From NCBI GenBank assembly GCA_947650365.1, contig OX393551.1, positions 1,632,001 to 1,696,000 on the forward strand: DNA of 64,000 nt, read 5' to 3'. Under the pieces are notes generated by a model. That model had not been told where the DNA came from and ran no database searches. It saw only the letters and a list, made by a program, of their open reading frames with translations. A program made the translations under genes and the position numbers. This document shows positions 1 through 11,804 of this stretch, one piece after another. Origin of the DNA: Chamaelirium japonicum. Taxonomy: Eukaryota; Streptophyta; Magnoliopsida; Liliales; Melanthiaceae. Numbering within the stretch: position 1 is the first letter of the stretch; every line of letters starts with the position of its first letter.

Positions 1-124
1 TCATTCGTAGGATCGTGCGAATGAATTAGAATGGATCGTGCGAATGAGTTAGAATGGATCGTACGAATGAATTAGAATGGATCGTACGAATGAATTAGAA
101 TGGATCTTACGAATGAATTAGAAA

Positions 125-146
125 GGATACATCCGAATTCATTCGT
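125..146 (+). repeat. Flip junction containing GAATTC
   Basis: GGATACAT, C or T, then CGAATTCATTCG changes F to R and creates an EcoRI site not present in the consensus unit. It also occurs near 14943, 27896, 31127, 32751, 52122 and 52432. In most cases the preceding unit reads GAAAGG rather than GAATGG. Confidence 0.85.
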
Positions 147-773
147 ACGATCCATTCTAATTCCTTCGTACGATCCATAGTCTAATTCATTCGCACGATC
201 CATTCTAATTCATTCGTACGATTCATTCTAATTCAATCCATTCTAATTCATTCGTACGATCTATTCTAAATCATTCATACGATCCATTCTAATTCATACA
301 ATCTATTCTAATTAGAATGGATCGTACTAATGAATTAGAATAGATCGTACGAATGAATTAGAATGGGTCGTACGAATGAATTAGAATGGATTGAATTAGA
401 ATGAATCGTACGAATGAATTAGAATGGATCGTGCGAAGGAATTAGAATGGATCGTATGAATGAATTAGAATGGATCGTACGAATGAATTAGAATAGATCG
501 TACGAATGAATTAGAATGGATCATGCTAATGAATTAGAATTGATCGTACAAATGAATTAGAATAGATTGTGCGAATGAATTAGAATGGATCGTACGAATG
601 AATTGGAATGGATACATTCGTGCGAATGAATTAGAATGGATCGTATGAATGAATTAGAGTGGATAAATTCGTACAAATGGATTAGAATGGATCGTACGAA
701 TGAATTAGAATGGATACATTCGTGCGAATGAATTAGAATGGATCGTATGAGAATAGATTGTGCGAATGAATTA

Positions 774-800
774 GAATGGATCTGGATCGTGTATCCATTC
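774..800 (+). repeat. Flip junction, CTGGATCGTGT centre
   Basis: GAATGGAT, the 11-bp centre CTGGATCGTGT, then ATCCATTC. This orientation starts at 774, 5134, 13060, 13525, 15512, 29244 and 48488. The reverse complement (centre ACACGATCCAG) starts at 5591, 12233, 14294, 14759, 27329, 46539, 53571 and 59455. A relic without a flip lies near 41629. Confidence 0.9.
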
Positions 801-2037
801 TAATTCATTCGTACGACCCATTCTAATTCATTCGCACGATCCATTCTAATTCATTCGTACGATCCATTCTAATTCATTCGTACGATTCATTCTAATTCAA
901 TCTATTCTAATTCATTCATACGATCCATTCTTACTCATTCGTACGATCGATTCTAATTCATTCATACGATCCATTCTAATTCATTCGTAGGATCTATTCT
1001 ATTTTATTCGTACAATCCATTCTTACTCAATCGTATGATCCATTCTAATCCATTCGCACAATCTAGTCTAATTCATTCGTACGATCCATTCTAATTCATT
1101 CGCACAATCTATTCTAATTCATTCGTACGATCTATTCTAATTCATTAGCACGATCCATTCTAATTCATTCGTACGATCCATTCTAATTCATTCATACGAT
1201 CCATTCGTACGAATGAATTAGAATGGATACATTCGTGTGAATGAATTAGAATGGACCTTACGAAGGAATTAGAATGGATAGTACGAATGAATTAGAATGG
1301 ATGAATTAGAATCGATCGTACGAATGAATTAGAATGGATCATGCGAATGAATTAGAATGGATCGTGCGAATGGATCATGCGAATGAATTAGAATGGATCG
1401 TGCGAATGAATTAGAATGGATCGTACGAATGAATTAGAATCGATACATTCGCACGAATTAGAATGGATCGTACGAATGAATTAGAATGGATCGTACGAAT
1501 GAATTAGAATGGATCGTATTAATGAATTAGATTGGATCGTATAAATGAATTAGAATGGATCGTACGAATGAATTAGAATGGATCATGCTAATGAATTAGA
1601 ATGGATCGTACGAATGAATTAGAGTGGATACATTCGTACAAATGAATTAGAATGGATACATTCGTACGAATGAATTAGAATGGATCGTACGAATGAATTA
1701 GAATGGATACATTCGCACGAATTTGAATGGATCGTACGAATGAATTAGAATGGATCGTACGAATGAATTAGAATGGATCGTATGAATGAATTAGATTGGA
1801 TCGTATAAATGAATTAGAATGGATCGTACGAATGAATTAGAATGGATCGTGCTAATGAATTAGAATGGATCGTACGAATGAATTAGAGTGAATACATTTG
1901 TACAAATGAATTAGAATGGATACATTCGTGCGAATGAATTAGAATGGATCGTGCGAATGAATTAGAATGGATCGTACGAATGAATTAGAATAGATTGTGC
2001 TAATGAATTAGAATGGATCGTATGAATGAATTAGAAT

Positions 2038-2061
2038 GGATACATTCGTGCGAATCCATTC
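2038..2061 (+). repeat. Flip junction, ACATTCGTGCGA centre
   Basis: Arms GAATGGAT and ATCCATTC flank the 12-bp asymmetric centre ACATTCGTGCGA. In this orientation the junction starts at 2038, 20313, 22075, 24365, 24559, 25278, 25495, 34659, 36772, 38480, 39840, 53083 and 59058 (the last with one base changed). Confidence 0.9.
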
Positions 2062-2464
2062 TATTTCATTCGTACGATCCATTCTAATTCATTCGCACGA
2101 TCCAATCTAATTCATTCATACGATCCATTCTAATTCCTTCGTACGATCCATTCTAATTCATTCGTACGGTCCATTCTAATTCCTTCGTATGATCCATTCT
2201 AATTCATTCGTACGGTATGATTCATTCTAATTCATTCGTACGATTTATTCTAATTCAATCCATTCTAATTCATTCGTACGATCCATTCAAATTTCTTCGT
2301 ATGATCTATTCTAATTCCTTCGTACGATCCATTCTATTTCATTCGTACGATCCATTCTAATTCATTCGTACGATCCATTCTAATTCATTCGTACAATCCA
2401 TTCTAATTCATTCGTACGATTCATTCTAATTCAATCCATTCTAATTCATTCCATTCTAATTCAT

Positions 2465-2510
2465 TCGCACGATCCATTCGCATTCACTCAAACGATCCAT
2501 TCTAATTCAT
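2465..2510 (-). repeat. CATTCACTCAAACG module
   Basis: A distinctive variant pair, CATTCGCATTCACTCAAACG followed by ATCC. It is also found in R near 6025, 20730, 22400, 33555, 38710, 54180 and 60065. As GTTTGAGTGAATGCG it is found in F near 3165, 3592, 8465, 24240, 25145 and 38305, with a variant GTTAAAGTGAATGCG near 41870. Confidence 0.87.
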
Positions 2511-3689
2511 TCATACGATCCATTCTAATTCATTCGTACAATCCATTCTAATTCATTCGTACGATCCATTCTAATTCATTCATACGATCCATTCTATTTC
2601 ATTCGTACGATCCATTCTTACTCATTCGTACGATCCATCCTAATTCATTTGCACGAAGGTATCCATTCTAATTCATTCGCACGATCCATTTTAATTCATT
2701 CATAATATCCATTCTAATTCATTAGTACGATCCATTCTAATTCATTCGTACGATCCATTCTAATTCATTCACACAATCTATTCTAATTCATTCGTACGAT
2801 CCATTCTAATTCATTCGCACGATCCATTCTAATTCATTCATACGATCCATTCTATTTCATTCGTACGATCCATTCTTACTCATTCGTACGATCCATTCTA
2901 ATTCATTCACACGAATGGATCGTACGAATGAATTAGAATGGATCGTACGAATGAGTAAGAATGGATCGTACGAATGAGTAAGAATGGATCGTACGAATGA
3001 AATAGAATGGATCGTATGAATGAATTAGAATGGATTGTGCGAATGAATTAGAATGGATTGTACGAATGAATTAGAATGGATCGTACGAATGAATTAGAAT
3101 GGATACATTCGTGCGAATGAATTAGAATGGATCATATGAATGAATTAGAATGGATCGTTTGAGTGAATGCGAATGGATCGTGCGAATGAATTAGAATGGA
3201 TCGTACGAATGAATTAGAATAGATTGTGCGAATGAATTAGAATGGATCGTACGAATGAAATAGATTGGATCGTACGAATGAATTTGAATGGATCGTACGA
3301 ATGAGTAAGAATGGATTGAATTAGAATGAATTAGAATGGATACATTCGTGCAAAAGAATTAGAATGGATCGTACGAATGAAATAGAATGGATCGTACGAA
3401 TATATTAGAATGGATCGTACGAATGAATTGGAATGGATTGAATTAGAATGGATCGTACGATAAGAATGGATCGTACGAATGAAATAGAATAGATCGTTCG
3501 GATAAATGAATTTGGATCGTACGAATGAGTTAGAAAGGATACATTCGTGCAAAAGAATTAGAATGGATTGAACGAATGAATTAGAATGGATCGTTTGAGT
3601 GAATGCGAATGGATCGTGCGAATGAATTAGAATGGATTGTGCGAATAAAATAGAATGGATCGTATGAATGAATTAGAATGGATTGAATT

Positions 3690-3990
3690 AGAATGAATTG
3701 TACGAATGAATTAGAATGAATCATACCGTACGAATGAATTAGAATGGATCATACAAAGGAATTAGAATGGATCGTACGAATGAATTAGAATGGTTCGTAC
3801 GAATGAATTAGAATGGATCGTACGAAGGAATTAGAATGGATCGTACGAAGGAATTAGAATGGATAGTACGAATGAATTAGAATAGATACCTTCGTGCAAA
3901 TGAATTAGAATGGATCGTACGAATGAGTAAGAATGGATCGTACGAATGAAATAGAATGGATCGTATGAATGAATTAGAATGGATCGTGTG
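3690..3990 (+). repeat. Composite module (AATCATACC plus GATACCTTCG), F
   Basis: A 15-bp short unit (GATTGAATTAG), GAATGAATCATACCGTACG (a 5-bp insertion), GAAGG units, GATAGTAC, GATACCTTCGTGCAAATG, GAGTAAG and GAAATAG follow in this order. The ATACC of the first element (3723) and of the second (3886) are 163 bp apart. Equivalent composites lie on the plus strand at 20030-20300 (140 bp), 23790-24060 (163 bp), 33930-34145 (122 bp) and 39110-39330 (122 bp). Confidence 0.87.
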
Positions 3991-4179
3991 AATGAATTAG
4001 AATGGATCGTACGAATGAATTAGAATGGATCGTACGAATGAATTAGAATGGATCGTATGAATGAATTAGAATGGATCGTGCGAATGAATTAGAATGGATT
4101 GTACGAATGAAATAGAAAATGGGTCATACGAATGAAATAGAATGGATCGTACGAATGAATTAGAATGGATCGTATGAAT

Positions 4180-6257
4180 CGTATGATTCATTCTAATTAG
4201 AGTGGATACATTCGTACAAATGAATTAGAATGGATCGTATGATCGTATGATTCATTCTAATTAGAATGGATCGTGTGAATCGTATGATCCATTCTAATTC
4301 CTTCGTACGATCCATTCTAATTCATTCGTACGATCCATTCTAATTCATTCATACGATCCATTCTAATTCATTCGCACGATCTATTCTAATTCATTCGTAC
4401 GATCCATTCTATTTCATTCGTATGACCCATTCTAATTCATAACTACGATCCATTCTAATTCTTTCGTACGATCCATTCTAATTCATTCGCACGATCCATT
4501 CTAATTCATTCGTACGATCCATTCTATTTCATTCGTATGACCCATTCTAATTCATAAGTACGATCCATTCTAATTCATTCGCACGATCCATTCTAATTCA
4601 TTCATACGAATCCATTCTATTTCATTCGTACGATCTATTCTATTTCATTCGTATGATCTATTCTAATTCATTCATACGATCCATTCTAATTCATTCGTAC
4701 GATCCATTCTAATTCATTCGCACGCTATTCTAATTCATTCGTAGGATCCATTCTAATTCATTACTACGATCCATTCTAATTCATTCGTACGATCCATTCT
4801 AATTCATTCGTACGATCCATTCTAATTCATTCGTACGATCCATTCTAATTCATGCACACAATCTATTCCAATTCATTCACACGATCTATTCTAATTCATT
4901 CGTACGATCCATTCTAATTCATTCGTACGATCCATTCTTACTCATTCGTACGATCCATTCTAATTCATTCGCACGATCCATTCTAATTCATTCATATAAT
5001 CCATCCTACTTCTTTTGCACGTATGTATCCATTCTAATTCATTCGTACGATCCATTCTAATTCATTCGTACGATCCATTCTAATTCATTCACACTCATAC
5101 GATCCATTCTAATTCATTCGCACGAATGAATTAGAATGGATCTGGATCGTGTATCCATTCTAATTCATTCGTACGATCCATTCTAATTCCTTCGTATGAT
5201 CCATTCTAATTCATTCGCACGAATGTAGCCATTCTAATACATTCGTACGATCCATGCTAATTCATTCATACGGTATGATTCATTCTAAACGATCCATTCT
5301 AATTCATTCGCACAATCATTCGTGCGAATGAATTAGAATGGATCGTATGAATGAATTAGAGTGGATACATTCGTACAAATGAATTAGAATGGATCGTACG
5401 AATGAATTAGAATTCGCACGAATGAGTAAGAATGAATCGTGCGAATGAATTAGAGTGGATCATATGAATGAATTAGAATGGATCGTATGAATGAATTAGA
5501 ATGGATCGTGCGAATGAATTAGAATGGATCGTGCGAATGAATTAGAATGGTTCGTACGAATGAATTAGAATGGGTCGTACGAATGAATTAGAATGGATAC
5601 ACGATCCAGATCCATTCTAATTCATTCGTACGATCCATTCTTACTCATTCGTACGATCCATTCGTATCCATTCTAATTCATTCGTACGATCTATTCTAAT
5701 TCATTAGTACGATCCATTCTAATTCATTAATACGATCCAATCTAATTCATTCATACGATCCATTCTAATTCATTCGTACGATCCATTCTAATTCATTCGC
5801 ACGATCCATTCTAATTCAGTCGCACGATCCATTCTAATTCATTCATACGATCCATTCTAATACATTCGTACGATTCATTCTAATTCAATCCATTCTAATT
5901 CATTCGTACGATCCATTCTAATTCATTCGTACGATCCATTCTAATTCATTCATACGATCCATTCTAATTCATTCGTACGATCCATTCTAATTCATTCGTA
6001 CAATCCATTCTAATTCATTCGCACGATCCATTCGCATTCACTCAAACGATCCATTCTAATTCATTCATATGATCCATTCTAATTCATTCGCACGAATGTA
6101 TCCATTCTAATTCATTCGTACGATCCATTCTAATTCGTTTGTACGAATGTATCCACTCTAATTCATTCATACGATCCATTCTAATTCATTCGCACGAATG
6201 TATCCATTCTAATTCATTCATACGATCCATTCTAATTCATTCATAAAATCCATTCTA
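4180..6257. repeat. Orientation mosaic, segment 3
   Basis: A micro-inverted patch at 4180-4280 is followed by R 4280-5122, F 5123-5145, R 5150-5317, F 5318-5600 and R 5606-6257. Junctions of the CTGGATCGTGT class lie at 5134-5160 and, read on the other strand, at 5591-5617. The R-to-F return at 5318 follows a truncated unit (CACAATCATTCGTGCG). No gene is visible. Confidence 0.8.
4252..4267. repeat. Palindromic R-to-F flip CATTCTAATTAGAATG
   Basis: R and F units meet inside AATT, giving a perfect 16-bp palindrome. The same or a near-identical form occurs near 311, 4198, 12721, 15124, 22992 and 40911. Confidence 0.85.
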
Positions 6258-6864
6258 ATGGATCGTGCGAATGAATTAGAATGGATCGTACGAATGAATT
6301 GGAATTGATACATTCATGTGAATGAATTAGAATGGATCGTACGAATGAAATAGAATGGATCGTATGAATGAATTAGAATGGATCGTGCGAATGAATTAGA
6401 ATGGATCGTACGAATGAAATAGAATGGATTCGCACGAATGTATCTGAATGGATCGTACGAAGGAATTAGAATGGATAGTACGAAGGAATTAGAATGGATA
6501 GTACGAATGAATTAGATTGGATACCTTCGTGCAAATGAATTAGAATGGATCGTACGAATGAGTAAGAATAGATCGTACGAATGAAATAGAATGGATCGTA
6601 TGAATGAATTAGAATGGATCGTGCGAATGAATTAGAATGGATCGTACGAATGAATTAGAATAGATGGTGCGAATGAATTAGAATGGATCGTACAAATGAA
6701 TTAGAATGGATCGTACGAATGAATTAGAATGGATCGTATGCATGAATTAGAATGGATCGTACGAATGAATTAGAATGGATCGTACGAAGGAATTAGAATG
6801 GATCGTATGAATGAATTAGAATGGATCGTGCGAATGAATTAGAATGGATCGTACGAATGAAATA

Positions 6865-6888
6865 GAATGGATTCGCACGAATGTATCC
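6865..6888 (-). repeat. Same flip junction, opposite orientation
   Basis: The same arms with the centre TCGCACGAATGT, the reverse complement of the junction at 2038. Starts: 6865, 8901, 19483, 22238, 23109, 26621, 33225, 42714, 44051, 46581, 49990, 53817 and 59701, some with one or two changed bases. Relics at 6422 and 21710 keep the centre but continue as F. Confidence 0.9.
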
Positions 6889-6984
6889 ATTCTAATTCAT
6901 TCATACGATCCATTCTAATTCATTCATATGATCCATTCTATTTCATTCGTACGATCCATTCTTACTCATTCGTACGATCCATTC

Positions 6985-7225
6985 TAATTCATTTGCACGA
7001 AGGTATCCATTCTAATTCATTCGTACTATCCATTCTAATTCCTTCGTACGATCCATTCTAATTCCTTCGTATGATCCATTCTAATTCATTCGTACGATCC
7101 ATTCTAATTCATTCGTACGATCCATTCTAATTCCTTCGTATGATCCATTATAATTCATTCGTACGGTATGATTCATTCTAATTCATTCGTACGATTCATT
7201 CTAATTCAATCCATTCTAATTCATT
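6985..7225 (-). repeat. Composite module, R
   Basis: Reverse complement of the composite at 3690-3990. GGTATCC (7002) and GGTATGATTC (7165) are 163 bp apart, as they are at 46718 and 46881. The GATACCTTCG half alone recurs on the minus strand near 13930, 21070, 27580, 33110, 44165, 51330, 53215, 54870 and 60745. Confidence 0.87.
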
Positions 7226-8911
7226 CGTACGATCCATTCTAATTCATTCGTACGTACGATCCATTCTATCTCATTCGTACAATCCATTCTATTTTATTCG
7301 TACGATCCATTCTAATTCATTCGTACGATCCATTCTAATTCATTCGCATGATCCATTCTAATTCATTCGTACGATCGATTCTAATTCATTCATACGATCC
7401 ATTCTAATTCATTCGCACGAATGTATCCATTCTAATTCATTCGTACGATCCATTCTAATTCCTTCGTATGATCCATTCTAATTCATTCGCACGAATGAAT
7501 TAGAATGGATCGTACGAATGAGTAAGAATGGATCGTACGAATGAATTAGAATGGATTGAATTAGAATGAATCGTACGAATAAATTAGAATGGATCTTACG
7601 AATGAATTAGAATGGATTGAATTAGAATGAATCGTACGAATGAATTAGAATGAATCATACCGTACGAATAAATTAGAATGGATCATACGAAGGAATTAGA
7701 ATAGATCATACGAATGAATTAGAATGAATTAGAATAGATTGTGCGAATGAATTAGAATGGATCGTACGAATGAATTAGAATGGATCGTATGAATCGTACG
7801 ATCCATTCTAATTCATTCGTACGATCCATTCTAATTCGTTCGTACGATCCATTCTAATTCCTTCGTATGATCCATTCTAATTCATTCGTACGGTATGATT
7901 CATTCTAATTCATTCGTACGATTCATTCTAATTCAATCCATTCTAATTCATTCGTACGATCCATTCTAATTCATTCGTACGATTCATTCTAATTCAATCC
8001 ATTCTAATTCATTCGTACGATCCATTCTTACTCATTCGTACGATCCATTCTAATTCATTCGTGCGATCCATTCAAATTCGAATGGATCGTATGAATGAAT
8101 TAGAATGGATCGTGCGAATGAATTAGAATGGATCGTACGAATGAAATAGAATGGATACATTCGTGCGAATGAATTAGAATGGATCATATGAATGAATTAG
8201 AATGGATCGTACAAATGAATTAGAATGGATTGCATTAGAATGAATCGTACGAATGAATTAGAATGAATCATACCGTACGAATGAATTAGCATGGATTGAA
8301 TTAGAATGAATCGTACGAATGAATTAGAATGAATCATACCGTACAAATGAATTAGAATGGATCATACGAAGGAATTAGAATGGATCGTACGAATGAATTA
8401 GAATGGATCGTACGAATGAATTAGAATGGATTGTACGAATGAATGGATTGTATGAATGAATTAGAATGGATCGTTTGAGTGAATGCGAATGGATCGTGCG
8501 AATGAATTAGAATGGAATGAATTAGAATGGATTGAATTAGAATGAATCATACGAATGAATTAGAATGGATCGTACGAATGAATTAGAATGGATCGTACGA
8601 ATGAATTAGAATCGTACGAATGAAATAGAATGGATCGTACGAAGGAATTAGAATAGATCATACGAAGAAATTAGAATGGATCGTACGAATGAATTAGAAT
8701 GGATTGAATTAGAATGAATCGTACGAATGAATTAGAATGAATCATACCGTACGAATGAATTAGAATGGATCATACAAAGGAATTAGAATGGATCGTACGA
8801 ATGAATTAGAATAGATCGTACGAAGGAATTAGAATGGATCGTATGAATGAATCAGAATGGATCGTGCGAATGAATTAGAATGGATCGTACGAATGAAATA
8901 GAATGGATTCG

Positions 8912-11804
8912 CACGAATGTATCCATTCTAATTCATTCATACGATCCATTCTAATTCATTAGCACAATCTATTCTAATTCATTCGTACGATCCATTCTAA
9001 TTCATTCGCACGATCCATTCTAATTCATTCGCACGAATGTATCCATTCTAATTCATTTGTACGAATGTATCCACTCTAATTCATTCGTACGATCCATTCT
9101 AATTCATTAGCACGATCCATTCTAATTCATTCATACGATCCATTCTAATTCGTTTATACGATCCAATCTAATTCATTCATACGATCCATTCTAATTCATT
9201 CGTACGATCCATTCTAATTCATTCGTACGATCCATTCTAATTCGTGCGAATATATCCATTTTAATTCATTCGTACGATCCATTCTAATTCATTTGTATGA
9301 ATGTATCCACTCTAATTCATTCTAATTCATTCGCATGATCTATTCTAATTCATTCATACGATCCATTCTAATTCATTCATATGATCCATTCTAATTCATT
9401 CGCACGATCCATTCTTACTCATTCGTATGATCCATTCTAATTCATTCGCACGAATGTATCCATTCTAATTCATTCGTACGATCCATTCTAATTCATTCGT
9501 ACGATCCATTCTAATTCATTCGTACGATCCATTCTATTTCATTCGCACGATCTATTCTAATTCATTCAAATGATCCAATCTAATTCATTCGCACGATCCA
9601 TTCTAATTCATTCATACGATCCATTCTAATTCCTTCGTACGATCCATTCTAATTCATTCGCACGATCCATTCTAATTCATTCTAATCCATTCTAATTCAT
9701 TCGTACGATCTATTCTAATTCATTCATACGATCCATTCTAATTCATTCGTACGATCCATTCTAATTTATTCGCACGATCCATTCTAATTCATTCGCACGA
9801 TCCATTCTAATTCATTCGCACGAATGAATCCATTCTAATTCATTCGTACGATCCACTCTAATTCATTCATACGATCCATTCTAATTTATTCACACGATCC
9901 ATTCTAATTCATTCGTACGATCTATTCTATTTCATTCGTACAATCCATTCTTACTCAATCGTATGATCCATTCTAATCCATTCGCACAATCTATTCTAAT
10001 TCATTCATACGATCCATTCTAATTCATTCGCACGATCCATTCTATTTCATTCGTACGATTCATTCTAATTCAATCCATTCTAATTCATTCGCATGATCCA
10101 TTCTAATTCATTCGTACGATCGATTCTAATTCATTCATACGATCCATTCTAATTCATTCGCACGAATGTATCCATTCTAATTCATTCGTACGATCCATTC
10201 TAATTCATTCGCACAATCTATTCTAATTCATTCATACGATCCATTCTAATTTATTCGCACGATCCATTCTAATTCATTCATACGATCCATTCTAATTCAT
10301 TCATATGATCAATTCTTATTCATTCGCACGATCCATTCTTACTCATTCGCATGATCCATTCTAATTCATTCGCACGAATGTATCCATTCTAATTCATTCG
10401 TACGATCCATTCTAATTCATTCGTACGATCCATTCTAATTCCTTCGTATGATCCATTCTAATTCATTCACACGAATGTATCCATTCTAATTCATTCGTAC
10501 GATCCATTCTAATTCATTCGCACGATCCATTCTAATTCATTCATACGATCCATTCTAATTCCTTCGTACGATCCATTCTAATTCATTCGTACGATCCATT
10601 CTAATTCATTCGCACGATCCATTCTAGTTCATTCGTACGATCCATTCTATTTCATTCATACGATCCATTCTAATTCATTCATACGATCCATTCTAATTCA
10701 TTCGCACGATCCATTCTAATTCATTCGCATGATCCATTCTAATTCATTCGTACGATCGATTCTAATTCATTCATACGATCCATTCTAATTCATTCGCACG
10801 AATGTATCCATTCTAATTCATTCGTACGATCCATTCTAATTCATTCATACGATCCATCCTAATTCATTCGCACGAATGTATCCATTCTAATTCATTCGTA
10901 CAATCCATTCTATTTCATTCGTACGATCCATTCTTACTCATTCGTACGATCCATTCGTATCCATTCTAATTCATTCGTACGATCTATTTTAATTCATTCG
11001 TACGATCCATTCTAATTCATTAATACGATCCAATCTAATTCATTCATACAATCCATTCTAATTCATTCGTACGATCCATTCTAATTCATTCGCACGATCC
11101 ATTCTAATTCATTCGCACGAATGTATCCATTCTAATTCATTTGTACGAATGTATCCACTCTAATTCATTCGTACGATCCATTCTAATTCATTAGCACGAT
11201 CCATTCTAATTCATTCGTACGATCCATTCTAATTCATTTATACGATCCAATCTAATTTATTCATGCGATCCATTCTAATTCATTCGTACGATCCATTCTA
11301 ATTCGTGCGAATGTATCCATTCTAATTCATTCGTACGATCCATTCTAATTCATTCGTACGAATGTATCCATTCTAATTCATTTGTACGAATGTATCCACT
11401 CTAATTCATTCGTACGATCCATTCTAATTCACTAGCACGATCCATTCTAATTCATTCGTACGATCCATTCTAATTCATTTATACGATCCAATCTAATTCA
11501 TTCATATGATCCATTCTAATTCATTCGTACGATCCATTCTAATTCATTCGTACGATCCATTCTAATTCGTGCGAATGTATCCATTCTAATTCATTCGTAC
11601 GATCCATTCTAATTCATTCGTACAATCCATTCTAATTCATTCGCACGATCCATTCTAATTCATTCGCATGATCCATTCTAATTCATTCGTACGATCGATT
11701 CTAATTCATCCATTCTAATTCATTCGTACTATCCATTCTAATTCCTTCGTACGATCCATTCTAATTCATTCGCACGAATGTATCCATTCTAATTCATTCG
11801 TACG
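8912..11804 (-). repeat. Longest single-orientation block (R)
   Basis: About 2.9 kb, roughly 125 units, all read in R orientation. Within it several 28-bp units (CACGAATGTATCC) occur at irregular spacing, as do local repeats such as the near-copies at about 11100-11310 and 11350-11570, which share the run of TTTGTACGAATG, TAGCACGATCC and TTTATACGATCC variants. It ends at the palindromic flip CATTCGTACGAATG near 11804. No gene is visible. Confidence 0.88.
9920..9995 (-). repeat. CTCAATCGTATGATCC module
   Basis: Four linked variant units in fixed order: CTATTTCATTCGTACAATCC, TTACTCAATCGTATG, CTAATCCATTCGCACAATC, CTATTC. The same order appears in R near 985, 15720, 42870, 51650, 54310, 54730, 60200 and 60610. 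The reverse complement appears in F near 11965, 17805, 23260, 56585, 62320 and 62640. Confidence 0.85.

Larger units (their letters stand above)
1..1980 (+). repeat. 1.9-kb direct duplication, copy 1 (cut by window start)
   Basis: Pairs with 14812-16705. Both start TCATTCGTAGGATCGTGCG and share rare features: GGATACATCCGAATTC, a one-base insertion in CCATAGTCTAATTC, CTGGATCGTGT at 781 and 15519, and ATTCGCACGAATTAG at about 1447 and 16172. The offset is 14,738 in the middle and 14,725 later. The copies part company after about 1980. Confidence 0.88.
1..2050. repeat. Orientation mosaic, segment 1
   Basis: Blocks: R 1-10, F 11-134, R 135-310, F 311-785, R 790-1208, F 1209-2050. The F-to-R edge at 774-800 is the CTGGATCGTGT-centred junction, and the edge at about 134 is the CGAATTC-containing junction. 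The R-to-F edge at about 311 is the palindrome ATTCTAATTAGAAT. Most of this segment has a second copy at 14812-16705. It contains no gene. Confidence 0.85.
2051..4179. repeat. Large R block followed by large F block
   Basis: R 2051-2912 is followed by F 2913-4179, so the two halves form an extended imperfect inverted repeat centred near 2912. The left edge is the ACATTCGTGCGA-centred junction at 2038-2061. The R arm carries the TTCACTCAAACG variant module near 2465-2510. The F arm carries its reverse complement twice (near 3160 and 3590) and an AATCATACC plus GATACCTTCG composite at 3690-3990. Only repeat-derived short ORFs occur. Confidence 0.85.
6860..7255 (-). repeat. 0.4-kb repeat, copy at 6.9 kb
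   Basis: Matches 46575-46975 at an offset of 39,716 bp, tested at two points (GAATGAAATAG at 6855 and 46571; GGTATCC at 7002 and 46718). It includes an F-to-R junction and the rare CCATTATAATTC unit. The part 6867-7061 is also nearly identical to the reverse complement of 20140-20334. Confidence 0.87.
6258..8908. repeat. Orientation mosaic, segment 4
   Basis: Blocks: F 6258-6872, R 6876-7488, F 7488-7793, R 7794-8078, F 8079-8908. A junction centre at 6422-6445 is followed by F units again, so it no longer marks a flip. The F-to-R junctions at 6865-6888 and 8901-8924 share the TCGCACGAATGT centre. The part 6860-7255 is duplicated at 46575-46975. Confidence 0.82.

Noticed and set aside
3331..3552. 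ORF of 73 codons, minus strand
   Set aside because: It reads only repeat units. Three 23-bp units make a 23-codon cycle with one TAA in the R reading. The frame stays open because that codon is mutated or skipped by odd-length units.
6867..7061. ORF of 64 codons (plus) and its near twin at 20140-20334 (minus)
   Set aside because: The likeness reflects an inverted DNA duplication, not a conserved protein. The peptide is the cyclic translation of the satellite (VRSILIHSYDPF-like words) with no start context or domain.
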